DNA of 64,000 nucleotides, taken from positions 56,407,653 to 56,471,652 of the forward strand of contig NC_065572.1 of NCBI RefSeq assembly GCF_937616625.2, read 5' to 3'. Positions 35,640 to 48,607 of the stretch are shown here, one piece after another. The notes beneath the pieces are model-generated. The model was given only the letters and a program-made list of their open reading frames with translations, was not told the origin of the DNA and searched no databases. The stretch comes from Mercurialis annua (taxonomy: Eukaryota; Streptophyta; Magnoliopsida; Malpighiales; Euphorbiaceae). The position numbers and the translations under genes were made by a program. How positions within the stretch are numbered: position 1 is the stretch's first letter; the number at the start of each line of letters is the position of its first letter.

Positions 35640-37250
35640 TATTTAAAAGTCAATGCTGATCCAATTAAATAGTATAACAATATTTATTTTTCAAAATTTT
35701 ATAAAAGCTTAGTTAGCTAAATTTAATTTTAAAAAAGTACATATTATTGCTACAAAAAATGCAATTTGAATATTATTGCAACAAAATAATGCAATTTGGA
35801 TATTATTGTAAAAATTAAAAAGTTTGGATATAATTGCAACAAGTCGTAAAGGTTTGGGTTTTTTTTGCCATTAAACCTTTTTTTAATGTCCCACTTAACA
35901 AGTTTCGTTGTATCTTTTTAACATAATTTCTCATTTTTACCCTTTAGTTTATATTAATAGCAAAGCTCATTTACAAGACCATTAATAACATGCATAATTA
36001 CAAAGCACAATAAATGAGGGCAAAATAAAAAAAATATACCTTTTTTTATCGTCTTAATATGTGTAAAAAAACAACAATAAGACTTCCTAAATGAGATAGA
36101 GTGACTATAATTCTGAACTCCAAAAATACTTATCACACAGTTTTGACATGTGGATTCTGATATTTTGTAAACATATAAAAAGTATATTAATTGGTTCATT
36201 TTCACCATTTATTACATTATAACTTTTCATTTTCCCTAAAACCATCAAATCATCTCCTTTTATATACAGTATACTCTTGTCAATCAGCTGGTAAATTTCA
36301 GTTCAAAAAATACACAAATGTTTGCCATTTGGAGTCAGCCGATGCCAGTTTGCATTCTAAAATATTTTGACGCATCACGTGCAACTGTTATCTTCGGCTC
36401 TTTCGTAGGTCAGTGGGTTTATTTGAATGATTAGAACAACTGAAAGATCCTTCAGAGATGGAAGAATATTGGATTGATAAAATGGACAAACTTTTAATGA
36501 TCAAAACTTTTTCTATAGTTATGCAAATCCTTCATATTGCATTCTTTTTCATTGCACATAGTTCATTAACATTTACTTAAGACATGCAATTACTTGCTTA
36601 ATATTTACTTAATACATGCATGGAGTATTATGTTTATTTTATTTTTATCAGTTATTATTAGTTAATTATAGCTTTTCTTTTTCAGGTCTCATGTCATGAG
36701 GACACAATTCATAATAGATTGACACTTAACATTATTGATCATGAATATATAAAGAAAGCCAATGTTGTATCTTTTTCTTTTAAAAGTCCCTTTGATGGTT
36801 GAATTTGTGGATGAGGTAAATTTTTGACTCCGACCAAAAATCATATTTTTTCCACAATCCGTATATTTAAGATGTTTTTATTTTTGGTTTTCTTAAATAA
36901 TTATGTCTTTTGGTTCGTTTAATGTTGACGAGTGTGTGTTTGTAGTTCAAGTTTTAATATTTTTGATGATTGAAGTATATTTTAGTTATATGGAATTAGG
37001 GTTTACAGAGATTTGGGGGTTTTCATAATTGATCAAGGTATGTTTAGAATTGAGTGGTTCAAGAGCTGTTGTTGGCTTTTCAAGTTTCTTGCTTTAGAAT
37101 AACACAAGGGTTTTATGAATTTACTGAGATGTGGTAAGTAATTTTCTGTTTGGTGCTCCTTTTCAGTTCATGGTTTTTCTGGATTGGAATTAGAATTTGG
37201 TGATGATAATTTTTGCTCTATTCATGCTGCATCGGTGTTGTGTGTTATTT
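35640..37250. other. AT-rich intergenic DNA left of the second LINE
   Basis: Mostly AT-rich. A short open stretch at 36318-36430 on the plus strand (MFAIWSQPMPVCILKYFDAS...) stops early and is unrecognised. ATGAGGTAA at 36811-36819 recurs after the LINE's poly(A), but three to five unmatched bases make it a weak target-duplication candidate. Confidence 0.35.
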
Positions 37251-37259
37251 ATTATTGAT

Positions 37260-40200
37260 TTTGGTGATGACACTTGCTGCTGAATATGCTTTGCCTGGTC
37301 TTGTTGCTAATATTTTTTCCAAGACTCTGCTTTCTGTTCTTAACACTGCTCCTTTGATATCTACTGCAATTTTCAATAGAGGATGAAAGTGATATTTTGG
37401 AATTGTTAGGGTCTTGGGACAACATTAACACGAAAACAGTTGGTTTGGCTCGTCAAGTCCCATAATCCGAATGTGTTTTGTCTATCAGAAACTAAGTCTC
37501 ATTCTGAAGCTACTATTAAGTATGTTGCTAAACTTGGGATTCCTAATCTGTTTAGAGTGGAACCTGTGGGTACTGTAGGAGGATTTTTGTTATTTTGGCA
37601 TGACCGTATACAGCTACATATTCAGTACTACTCCTTCTTTATGGTTGTCTGTACAGTAACTGATTCTACTACTATCAAGTTTGATGTAATTTTTTTCCAC
37701 GTGCATAGTTCCCCTAGGATTTAAGGCTCCCAACTTGAAACTTTGTTATCTATTAAAAAGCTGTTAATGCCTTCTTTTGTCATCATGGGGAATTTTAATG
37801 CAATTCTCCATCCTTCTGAAAAGAAGGGTGTAGTTCCTTACTTGTCTCGATCTTTTACTTTATTTTCTCAGTTTTTTCGCAAATGACATTACATGATCTG
37901 GGATATATTGGGTTTCCTTTCGCATGGAGTAATAAACGTGCCTTTCCAGTCTTAATTCGAGAAAGATTGGATAGAGTTCTAGTTACTTCAACATGGTCTG
38001 CTGATTACAATACGGCTTCTGTTCATCATTTACCATTAATTGGTTCAGATCATGCTCCCATTCTACTTAATACCACATCTACTTCAAATCCTACACATAC
38101 TCAATTTTATTTTGACAAGCGATGGGGATCAGTGGATGAGGTTAGAGACATAATTACTGCACAATGGGATGGACAACTATCGGGTACATTGATGTTTCAG
38201 ATTTTCAATAAACTAAAAGGTGTTCAACGAAGTTTAAAATCATGGAAATTGGGTTCTACTACAAATTCCCATAAACGTATCATTTATCTCCGTCGAGAAT
38301 TAGAACTAGCTCAGCAACAAACCGCAGCGAATACTCAATGGCCTTACGTTAAAAGCTTAGAATCTGAATTAGTTAAGGCACAGATTCAAGAAGAAGCTTA
38401 TTGGGCTAAAAAATCCCATATTTCATGGCTTACATGGGGTGATCAAAATACAACTTTTTTCCATGCAAAAACAAAGCAACGTCGTCGAAGGAATACTATT
38501 GCAGCTTTACAGGATTCAGCTGGGAATTGGCATACAAAGGAAGCGGAATTGGTCAAGCTTATGGCTTCTTATTTTAAGGAATTATATCAGACTTCCTTCC
38601 CTTCCAATATTGATCAGGTTCTTCATTCTTTTCCAGCTAAGGTTACTCCTAATATGAATAGTGTTTTAACTGCTACAGTTGATGCAATTGAAATTCGAAA
38701 AGCAATTTTTCCAATACATCCTTGTAAATCTCCTGATTCAGACGGCTTCACTACATTTTTTTACCAACAATACTGGGATATAGTAGGTCCATCAGTCATT
38801 CTAGCAGTTCAGGATTTTTTTCAATCGGGATGTATGCTAAGGGGTTTTAACCATACTTCTATTACTCTCATACCTAAAATACCAATACCCCTTCATGTTT
38901 CTGATCTACGACCTATTAGTCTGTGCTCGATTTTTTATAAAATAATACCTAAAGTTCTCACCAATAGATTACAACAATTTCTGCCTATTTTACTTCCACA
39001 CTCGCAGAATGCTTTCATAAAAGGACGGTCAATAGCTGATAATATACTGGTGGTACACGAATTATTTCATTATATGCAGCATCAAACAGCGATGAGAAAT
39101 CCTTTTATGGCACTTAAATCGAACATTAGTAAGGCATATGACAGATTAGAACGGCAGTATATTGAATCTATTCTTCAATGTTGGGGTTTTGATAAAACTT
39201 TCATTAAATAGATAATGACCTGTATCACAACTGTAACGTATTCTTTTCAACTAAATGGTTCATCGTATGGCTATATACACCCTTCAAGAGGACTTCGACA
39301 AGGTGATCCTCTTTCGCCGTTATTATTTGTTTTATGTGCACAAGGGTTATCATTTATGATTGAGAAGTCAGTTCAGTGTGGTGCAATAAAGGGGTTACAG
39401 TTAAACATGTATTGTCCTACCATATCTCATCTATTCTTTGCCGATGACGTAATTATTTTCAGTCGAGCATCTGCTTTTTTGGCTAGTAATATTTTACAAC
39501 TACTCAACAATTATGCAGCTGCTAGTGGTCAAATGATAAATTACGGTAAATCATCAGTTTTCTTTGGTCGTAATGTGGGATTGGTTATACAAAATGAAAT
39601 ACTTTCAGTGTTACAGATGGGTCGAATGGATGTTGCAAAACCTTATTTAGGCTTATGTCCAGTTATTTTGCGATAAAAAACATCTACGTTTGCAGCTGTG
39701 CTTTCTAAAGTTAAATCTAGACTGTTAGGATGGCAAGAAAGATTTCTTTCAATGAGTGGAAAGGAAATACTATTAAAAGCTGTTATCTATGCTATTCCTA
39801 TTTATTCAATGTCGTGCTTCAAGTTGCCAGTCTCGCTTTGTAAACAGATTAATAGATTAATTGCTAATTTCTGGTGGGGTTTGAATAAGGAAGGTCAGAA
39901 ACATCACTGGTTATCTTTGGAGAGACTTTGTGTAAGCAAATGGCGTGATGGGTTGGGTTTCAAGGATCTATTACTATTTAATCAATCTCTTTTAGCAAAG
40001 CAAATGTGGAGGATTATTCAAGCACCAGAGTCTTTGCTATACAGATTACTTCAAGGTCGTTATTTTCCAAATAAACATATTATGGAGGCTACATTGCGAC
40101 ACAATCCATCATGGGGATGGAGAAGCTTACTATTTGGATTCAAATTGCTGAAACCAGGACTTCTTTGGCAAATTAATTCAGGTTTTCATCTTAATCCTCT

Positions 40201-41505
40201 TACGTCTCCTTGTTTAGCTGACCTTACAAATTCAGTCCCTATGTTAAATAATGGAATTGCTGAATATGAGGTACCTACTTCCATTTCTGAATTGATAAAT
40301 CAGGTAACCTGTAATTGGAATGAAGTGCTTATTTGTTATTTGTTTCTCCATGATCATGCTAATGCTATTTTATCATTGCCAATACCGTATTGTGTTCAAC
40401 CTGATTGACTGATTTGGAAGCATCATATTTCTGGAAATTATACATCCAAATCTGGATATTTTCAAGCTTCTTTTAATAAACTCCTGCTACATCTCCTGTT
40501 ACAATTCATTATTCAAAAGTTGACTGGCAAAATCTTTGGCTATTAAAGATATATCCTCGAATCAAGGTTTTTCTTTGGCGAGCACTTCAGGAAGCTTTAC
40601 CAACAGGGGAAGCGTTACTTATTCGATGCAATATTAACGTTACTTGTGTGCATTGTGGAGAAGCGGAATCAATGGCTCATCTTTTGTTCCTTTGTCCATT
40701 TGCTCAAAGAATTTGGTTTGCTTCTCCATTGGGTTTATTACCGAAAAATTTCCCACTATTACCATTTCATTTATCATGGCAATTTGCTATCTAATGTTCT
40801 TCTTACTCAGGACCCATCTAAAGAATCGTTACAGCTAGCGTGTTTTGTTTGTTGGTTTATATGGAAATGTCGTAACAAATTGCAATTTGGGAATGAAATA
40901 CAAACTGAGTTGCAGGTAGTAAATGATGTTGTTGCTGCTTATCAAGAATTTGCAGGTATTTGTCAAAGTTCTAATTCCTCATATTCTATTCAGCAACCTT
41001 TATCACCTTACACAGCATGGATACCACCTCCTCGGGGGTTTGTAAAACTTAATTACGATGCTTCTACTTCTCGGTTACATCTTTGTGGGTTTGTAGCAAC
41101 GGTGGCTAGAGATTCAAATGGCTTTGTTATTGGCCGTTTTCATGCTCATTTTAGACATATTTGGGATCCTGGAATTTTAGAGCTTTTAGCACTCAGAGAA
41201 TCTATGAACTGGGTTGTTCTATGTTCTAGGAGTCATGTCATATTGGAGGGTGACGCTCTTCAAGTCTCACAGGTTATTACTTCACACAAGATACTGGATT
41301 ATCGAACTTGGGGGATTTGTCAAGATATATGGCGTCTTCAGAGTCGTTTTCTATATTGTATTGTTCAGTATGTTAGTCGTAGGTTTAATGTTATGGCACA
41401 TGAGTTAGCTTCTGCTGTTAAGAACTCATATATTCAGACTTTGTAACTTTGTTTATAACTTACATTTTATGATCTATCTACTATCTTCTTTCGGAAAAAA
41501 AAAAA
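37260..41505 (+). mobile_element. L1-type LINE, 5'-truncated, heavily decayed
   Basis: The plus-strand element holds only the last part of ORF1 (AAEYALPGLVANIFSKTLL to a TGA at 37384-37386), a whole decayed ORF2, and an A-rich tail at about 41495-41513. The DUF4283 and zinc-knuckle parts of ORF1 are absent, which fits the 5' truncation usual for LINEs. The exact 5' border is uncertain. Confidence 0.8.
37383..41446 (+). pseudogene. LINE ORF2: endonuclease, reverse transcriptase, zf-RVT and RNase H, dead
   Basis: The ATG at 37383 overlaps the ORF1 stop as ATGA. In order: endonuclease (MKVIFWNC, LSETKSHSE, GSDHAPIL); reverse transcriptase (GLRQGDPLSPLLF, HLFFADDVIIF); zf-RVT (about 40530-40740: VFLWRALQEALP, CVHCGEAES); RNase H to 41446 (NYDASTS, LELLALRES, LEGDALQV). 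Inactivating changes include TAG 37407, TAA 37722, TAG 39209, TAA 39674 and TGA 40406, and frame changes near 37875, between 40470 and 40530, and near 40780. Two catalytic aspartates are altered: GDFN reads GNFN in the endonuclease, and LDMSKAYD reads SNISKAYD in the polymerase. It is older and more damaged than the LINE at 849. Confidence 0.88.
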
Positions 41506-41513
41506 CAAAAAAA

Positions 41514-43241
41514 CAAATCCATGAGGTAATAAACGTTAAATTATTAATTATATCTCTAAATTTTCTGTCTTCATGCATTGTAAACAATTCATTTAGTTTT
41601 TATTCTCTTTTTCATTTGCACCAACTTTCATAACCTATTGGTTTTAGATCAATTATTATTAATTAATAGAGTTATATAATCTTTCAATTTCCTATCTTCA
41701 TGATTAAGTTATATATATATTACATTTTCACATTATTTTTCTTCAATGATAATGATTATAACCATCTGTCTTTCTTCTTAATAATTTTTTGTCAGTTACA
41801 CCAACTTTTGATATACTATTTTATTTTAATTTTAGCTGTGATAATAATTGTTTGTTTTTGGATTTAGTTTATATTTTAGTAAGAACTAATAGGTTCTCAA
41901 AAGATAATGTCTTAAAATTGTTCTTATCGATTTTTTTTTTATAATATAAGTTGTAATTGTTTTTTGATAAATATAAATTGTACATTTTACCCTATAAATA
42001 ATTAAAGTACCTTGTGTATCGCATGTTTTTTGACATTTTTACATTGTTTCTATTTTAATTTTTTTTTATGAATGAATTTTTTATAGAAGGTCACGAAAAG
42101 TGACAAAAATTCTTAACTCAAAAACTTACGTTCCAGAAGTGGCGCATGAAGAGCGGCACACTAAAAATTACGGTTCTGAGAAAAAAGAAACAATCGCTAC
42201 AAAACACAATACGAATTCCTAAAAAATTCAGTCCTGAATAAGTAAAAGTTGGGAAAACACATTTATGATAATTGTGGGTTATTTTATTAAGTGGTTGTCA
42301 TTTGTTGTGGTACATGATAATTATATGCTAGAAGTCTGAATGAGTATAGGATGGTCTGTTTGTTTTTTGTTGCATCTATTATGTTATATGATTGTAAAAT
42401 TTGAGAAGTATGAATATGCTGGATCCATGTTTATCAGTAATTGGTGAGGTTTGATGAGACAGTTTGTAAATAAATTTTGATAATTAAGAAAGTTGACAGT
42501 TTGCTTTCCTAGAACTAATTATACCCAATAGTTTAGAGATGAGACCATTAAATTGAGGTGATGAGACAAATGATGTGATAAACATTTTGCTAGGCACTTC
42601 AGTGCCTGAATATTCTCGGAAACAAAGAATATCTTGTGCGTTTTGTTATACACTGGGGTGGTGTCGGGATACCAATGTGTTTGGTATCTTGTGCGATGTA
42701 TATTATTAATGTGATTGTGGTGGCCGACAAACCATTAGATACGATTCAGTTAGATTAAGCAGGGTTCTAATTAAATAAACATAATGAATTTCTATTATTT
42801 GTCTTCTTTATTGTTGTCGTATATATATAAATATAATTAGCTATATTCTATTGAGTAGGCAGCTCACCCCTTGCCACCTATTTTTCAGGAGATAGACCAT
42901 AGTGATCCATTTATTTAGCTTCGTGTTGTTAGCCAATTTGATTTAGTTAGGTGGGTCAGATGCTATCCGAATTAGATTCATTTTTTTTACAAGCATCTAT
43001 TTTGGGAGTGTTCAAAACTGTGATTTATTACTTTGAATTAATCTACGTGTCTTGTGTTTTGATATATTTTTAGTTTGTGCATTTATTTTGAGAAGGTTAA
43101 TAAACGTTTGAATAAGAAATTTTATGATATTAAATTTAAATTATGTTTTTAAGTTAATTTTAATATATTTTGAAAGAGGGGATTATAGTTCAAATAGGAG
43201 ACTACTTTGCTAAGTTAGGAGGATACACTTGGCAAAAATAT
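41514..43241. other. Intergenic DNA, possibly with very old LTR debris
   Basis: AT-rich. 42600-42960 has phrases such as CTCACCCCTTGCCACC...TTTTTCAGGAG that recall the acceptor region of the LTR family to the right, but the match is too weak to claim. No gene is seen. Confidence 0.35.
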
Positions 43242-43321
43242 TGTAACAGCCATTTTAAATTTCAAAATTGTGTAATTGTATGATTATTAATCCATGTGTT
43301 GTTTTTAAGCCATTTTATTTA

Positions 43322-43691
43322 GGGTTAATTCCTAAAAAAATCACGAACTTTACACGAAGTTTCATTTTAATCATGACCTTTAAAAGTTGCCATTTAAAGG
43401 CACAAACTTTCATTTTGTTTCAAATCTATCATTTCAGTGTATTTTTGTTGACTAAATTCTTCAATAAACCATTAATAAAAGACCCAAATTATAAATCGAC
43501 ATTAAATCTTATTATCTTTTAGTTAGAGTATATAGGATTAGGAATTTTTGGTTCGATAAAATACACCGGATTTTACTTAGGCGATAGATTTGAAATAAAA
43601 TGAAAGTTCGTGCCTTTAAATGACAACTTTTAAAGTTCATGATTAAAATGAAACTTTGTGTAAAGTTCGTGATTTTTTTAGGAATTAACCC
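43322..43691. mobile_element. 370-bp MULE-type MITE inside the old LTR
   Basis: Inverted arms of more than 100 bp begin GGGTTAATTCCTAAAAAAAT and end with its inverse ATTTTTTTAGGAATTAACCC. An exact 9-bp duplication TTTTATTTA flanks it (43313-43321 and 43692-43700). It has no coding capacity; the frame at 43268-43522 is a by-product. Confidence 0.92.
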
Positions 43692-45846
43692 TTTTATTTA
43701 ACTATCATAGGGCTTAATTATTAAAAATTAATTATAATTCAATCTCATGATAGGAGAAGAAATACCAATGTATTTTTCCTAGTATTTTTATGCTCTTATT
43801 TGTGAATTTTAGTGTTGCATAACTCATATTTAAGCTTGAGCGATTTCAGGTATAACTGCAAATTTCAAGGTTCATAATTAAAATAGTTATCTTTGAATTT
43901 GAAGGAAATAATTAAAGAAGGACCTGAATAGGTCGATATTAAAATTTAAAGAAGAAATTTCAATATTTATAATGCCTAAAATAGTTAAACGGGACTAAAG
44001 AAAATCGTAAGAAAGTTAGAGTTTAAAATAAGTTAAAATCCTCGAAAAATTAGAAAATAGAATTTTATTGTCCGGAAAATATAATTTAAATACATTACTG
44101 ACGGGAATTGGTGTTTAAGATAATAATATCGATTAATTGAATATCGATATTTTTCAAATCAAACTAAGGACGGAAAAAAGACGAAAATAGTCATTTTCGC
44201 TCAAATTGGAATATTGAGCGTTGCAACCGAAATTTAGTGAAATAAATTATCGGAACATAAAATAATGAGATAGCGGAAGAGTATTATTTATTTGGATATA
44301 AATAATACGATATATATTGAGTTCGAACGATTAAGCGATCGACGAACTAAATTGGACGAAAGAAAAGTTAGAAATCAAAGTTTGAGGAGGTGGCAAAATG
44401 AGAGGTGAATTGAGACTTTTGCCATAAATATATATACACTTTGGATTTGATTGTTTTGGTTCTGCAAACACATTTTTCTCAGCTCAAAATGCAGCTATCA
44501 TCTTCAACCTCTCAAACCTCTTATGCATAGAAATTTCAAATCAACATAACTTCATCGTTTTCAGTCCGATTGATGCGATTTTTGTGGCCACGGAATGAGC
44601 GTGAGATTCCCGAATGATTGAGACAAAAAAATCAAGGTAAGGAGTTCTGTATTTAATTAGGGTTTTCTGTAAATATTATGTTTTGTTTGAGTTTATGGTT
44701 GATGATGAGTTTGAGCTTCAAAATGATGATTATGACATGAATTCATTAGTTTAAGCTGAAAATTGAGGGTTGATTGGTGAGGATATGAGAGTTGTGATAT
44801 ATATAGTGTTAGGTTTTTATGGAGGATAGAAGGGGGGCTGATGCCACCCTTCGTTAAGGTTTAATACGTTTAATTTGACGTAAATTGACAAGCTACGAAG
44901 TTAGAAATTGAATGTAACGTAAAACCATTTTGAAGCAAACTTTGAGTTAAGGTTTTGATGATTATAACATATTAGGGGGCTACTTTGATAGTTAAAATGC
45001 ATAGGAATCATAGTTATAGATTGAGTGTTTCACGATTAAAACGTAAGCTAGAAAGTTGACGTAAAAAGATATGATCAATTGAATTGAAATGATTGAAAGT
45101 ATTTTAGTTAGTAAGAGTATTAAAATATGATGGATAGAACTTGAGTGATTGAAATGTCAAGGTAATAGGGCTGTTTTATATGATTAAGTTAAGTGAACAT
45201 ATTGTGTCGGACGTAAGTTAGACGCGTTTAAAACGTTAAGTACGCATCGTGTTCGAACCAGGTTATAAAATATAATGTGTTTGGATCATAGTTACCAGAT
45301 TCGCGGTACGCGCGATTCGCGGTACGGGAACGGGTTCTTAATTCGCTTGTAGTCGGGGAATCTGATACTCCGGGGGTAGGACTCTTCGGTTCGCTCTTTT
45401 GGGATGCGGTACTCCGAAACATTATTATGGGTTCGATAGTAAAATTATATTTCTAATTTTTTTATATATAGCCCTAAAATATCATATTACCTATTAAAAG
45501 TAAATAGCAGTTAAAGAAAATAAACAATAAGAATAGAAAAAGTCTAATTGAAATAAACTTCCTATTTGTCTTATGTATTATATTCTGAATAGAAAGCCCA
45601 TTTTAGTAACATAATAGGCCCAAAACTTTAGTAAAAGTCCAAATAATCAATTTATTACGTGCAGAACGGCTTCTTCTTCTATTTCCTTCTTCTTCTCCAA
45701 TTGAAAACCCTAAAACCTGCAACTTCCACCTCTGGCGAATCGGACCATTTCTCCGGCGAATCAATACGCGACCCGAGGCGAATCAGATCGCCGGAGAACC
45801 GCAAACTGGTGCGTATGAATCGATACGCGGTACCAGGGGGAGCGAA

Positions 45847-48201
45847 TGTAATACCCCAAAATACTTAATTAGCTAATTGGACCACGTGTCCAGTTTTGAT
45901 TCGCCAGAATGGTGATATTAGAAGAATTTCTGAAAAAGATAAAGTAAATAAGTTTCAAGTAGGTCGGTTTTGAGAAATTAACTATGAGAAAATTTAAGGT
46001 TATATTTCAATTCTAAATTTAGAATTGGAATTGAAAGGAAAAATGTCAAGAAAAGTCCAAAATAAAGTACAGGGACCAAAGTGGTAATTTAGCCACTTTG
46101 TGTCGGAAATGAAAATATTGGATTTTGACGGGAAAGTGTTAATATCGAGTTTCGTATTATTTATTGGATATAAATAATACGTATAAGTCATAATAAAAGG
46201 ATTTATCGATTTAGTTATGGACTAAATCGTATAAAAGAAAAGTTTAAAGAATAAATGATAATAAACAAAAAGAACAAGGATTAAAGTGGCACTTTAGCCG
46301 GATTATATATGAAATGAAAGATGGAATTATAGAAGCAGAGAAGGATCGAGAGAAATGGGAAAACCTTCGACGATACCGTCGTTTCGCCGCCGTTTCGCCG
46401 TTCGACGTCCGATTCGAGCGATTTTCGCGGCGATTTCTTCAGAATCGAAGCCTCTATCAACCCTAAGCATCAAATCAAGGTAATAGGTCGGTTTTTAGCT
46501 TGATAATGATGAGTTTAAGGGCTGTTTTGAGTTAGGATTTTGTTTGGATTGAATTTGACGTTTTTGAAGTTATTATAGCGTTTTAATGAAAACCGAGATG
46601 CGGGTTTCGTATAGTTGGATGTATAGCACGTCGGGATAGCTGAAAAGCCCCGGAAAACGACTTTCCGGGGGGCTGTCATGAGTGTGCGTTCGCACACATT
46701 GAGTGTGCGTTCGCACACTCCCTAAGTTTTAGGGTGTGCGTTCGCACACTCACTGTGTGCGTTCGCACACTACCCTAAACTTGGCAGATTCAAAATCCCA
46801 ACGGTCAGTTTATAGATTTGCCTCTTAGGAACGCGTCTGTCAAATTTCAGCTCGATCCGACGGTTCAATTAGGAGAGATCGTTGTTTTACTAAACAGTGT
46901 CAGTGTGCAGGCAGCACCTGCGCACTGTCCTGAAAACTCCTTAAAACTTCATCGAAATGAAACTAAACCTTAAAACTTAAAAGCATTATACGTATAGGAA
47001 TACGAGATTCACGTCTAATCATTAAACATTAATTATTTATCAGACGTGTCAGAGCAGAGAGGTCAGTAGACGTGGGATAGCAAGGGCATATCATTTCATC
47101 GACCATATTTGTGATTGGATTGTGGTCACTGTGAGTTGCTCTTTACTTTCGTGTATTATACATATAAAGTTATTTTATATTGATATGTATACTGTTTTTA
47201 CGCATCGCATGTTAGATGATTTGATTAAATATTATATGTTTCTATCAAATGTTTATACGAGAACTAGTATGCGATCCGAAGAAACTAGCTACCTATTGGG
47301 TGTCAATAGGCTGTGTGATCACCAGTATCGAGTCAGTCTAGTATGTTTGCATTGAGAAATGACTTGACACAGCTGGGAGCTGTTGATGAATATGATATTT
47401 ACGATTGGGTTATGATTTTGATACGCAGAGTGAACTCGGCTACGGTGTAGCCTGGAAGTCCCCGTATCGAGTGGCTGGGCCACCAGCGAGTTGGACTCGC
47501 AATTGATATTTACGATTGGGTTGAATGATATATGATTATTCGAGAGATGTGTCGCATGCTAGGATATTAGTTTCACACGGATCGAATACATGTTTATATG
47601 TTTTATATTATTGTTTTCTTGAGATGCGATGCTATGTTTTTAAATTAATACCGTTAGTAAAATGCAACCTCACTCAGTATTTTCCCAAATACTGACCCCT
47701 CACCTTTGATGTTTTCAGGTACTTAGTATGTGGACCTAGCTAGAGGCTAATTTTGAAGTCCAGAAGTCAGTTGTATATGTTTAGTACCTGACTTCTGTGA
47801 ACGCTGCAGTAGTGGTCCCGCGTTGACAGAGTCGTAGCCTAGACAGCAGTACACATTGAGTGTACATATTACTTGCTGTCCAGTTTAGATGTTTTGTAGG
47901 CTACGTGTTTTATATGTGGTACATGGCACTAGGTGCCAGTGATATGTTGGATACACTAACTGATGTATATAATACCGCGGGGCCAGTTCGTACGAGGTAC
48001 GGTAACTAGAGCCCGCGAGGATAACAGAACAGTTAGTGTAAATGTTTGTGTATACATGTTATGTATACTTGCTTCTGTTGCTTTATGCTATTTGTTTATT
48101 ATTTGCGAAAATTAATAGTGATTTAAGGCTTGCTACGGGTTCCGGAGCTACCACTCCCGTTCCCTAGCGCCGGTTGCGGCTTAATATTTTGGGTCGTGAC
48201 A
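45847..48201 (+). repeat. 5' LTR of the LARD-like element
   Basis: Starts TGTAATACCCC, ends GGGTCGTGACA. A TATATATG box at about 46303 suggests transcription from about 46335. It contains the leader donor TCAAG|GTAATAG (intron start 46480), four palindrome copies (46682-46770) and the acceptor TTTTCAG|GTAC (intron end 47718). It differs from the 3' LTR at only four positions: 45919, 46871, 47246 and 47419, all transitions. Confidence 0.95.
46682..46770. repeat. Four copies of the palindrome GTGTGCGTTCGCACAC
   Basis: Copies lie at 46682, 46703, 46734 and 46755, each with 7-bp arms (GTGTGCG/CGCACAC) around TT. Between copies 2 and 3 is another small inverted pair, CCCTAA-GTT-TTAGGG. The same array is repeated in the 3' LTR at 53562-53650. 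Confidence 0.95.
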
Positions 48202-48205
48202 ATTG

Positions 48206-48217
48206 TGGTATCAGAGC
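48206..48217 (+). promoter_or_regulatory. Primer-binding site (tRNA-Met)
   Basis: TGGTATCAGAGC lies four bases after the 5' LTR. It complements the 3' end of plant initiator methionine tRNA, the usual primer of gypsy and copia elements. Confidence 0.93.
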
Positions 48218-48607
48218 AGTTGGTCCAGTTACCACTGCTAGTTTGTTTTGGATGTCTGTCTGAATTGTGAAACTCTGTCAGTAAGTAAACCTAGGAACTA
48301 CTGCAGCAAGAGAGTCAAACCTTAGTTGTTTGCATTTGATTGATGTGTGCATTATTAGTAAGTTCCATAAAGCGTGCGAACCGAGATGGTTAAATGGAGA
48401 AGTGATGAATATTTGTGTATATGAGCGGATAAGGCAACTAAGTGTTTATTACTTGTGTAAGGGATATTCAGTGATTACGTATTTGCGAATTACGTATAGA
48501 TTGATTGGAATTTAATGTTTGAGATGCCTTACGAGATGATACTGAAGTTAAGCAAGGAAAAAGGGGGCTCAGATGGTCGCTGGCGTTTGTAACTGTTTCT
48601 TTTTAGC

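Noticed and set aside
36318..36430. Possible small gene
   Set aside because: The frame is only about 37 codons, ends at TAG, and I recognise no homologue or splice continuation.
36811..36819. ATGAGGTAA as the 5' target duplication of the second LINE (match at 41521-41529)
   Set aside because: Extra unmatched bases lie between the A-rich tail and the repeat, and about 440 bp of non-LINE-like sequence would have to belong to the element.
43322..43691. microRNA or siRNA hairpin gene
   Set aside because: A 9-bp target-site duplication and GGGTTAATT termini identify a MULE MITE.
46515..46718. 67-residue minus-strand frame repeated at 53395-53598, suggesting a conserved gene
   Set aside because: It is duplicated only because the two LTRs of one element are nearly identical, and it runs antisense through the palindrome array.
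47122..47355. 77-residue plus-strand frame repeated at 54002-54235
   Set aside because: It lies within the LTR, inside the proposed leader intron, and has no domain features.
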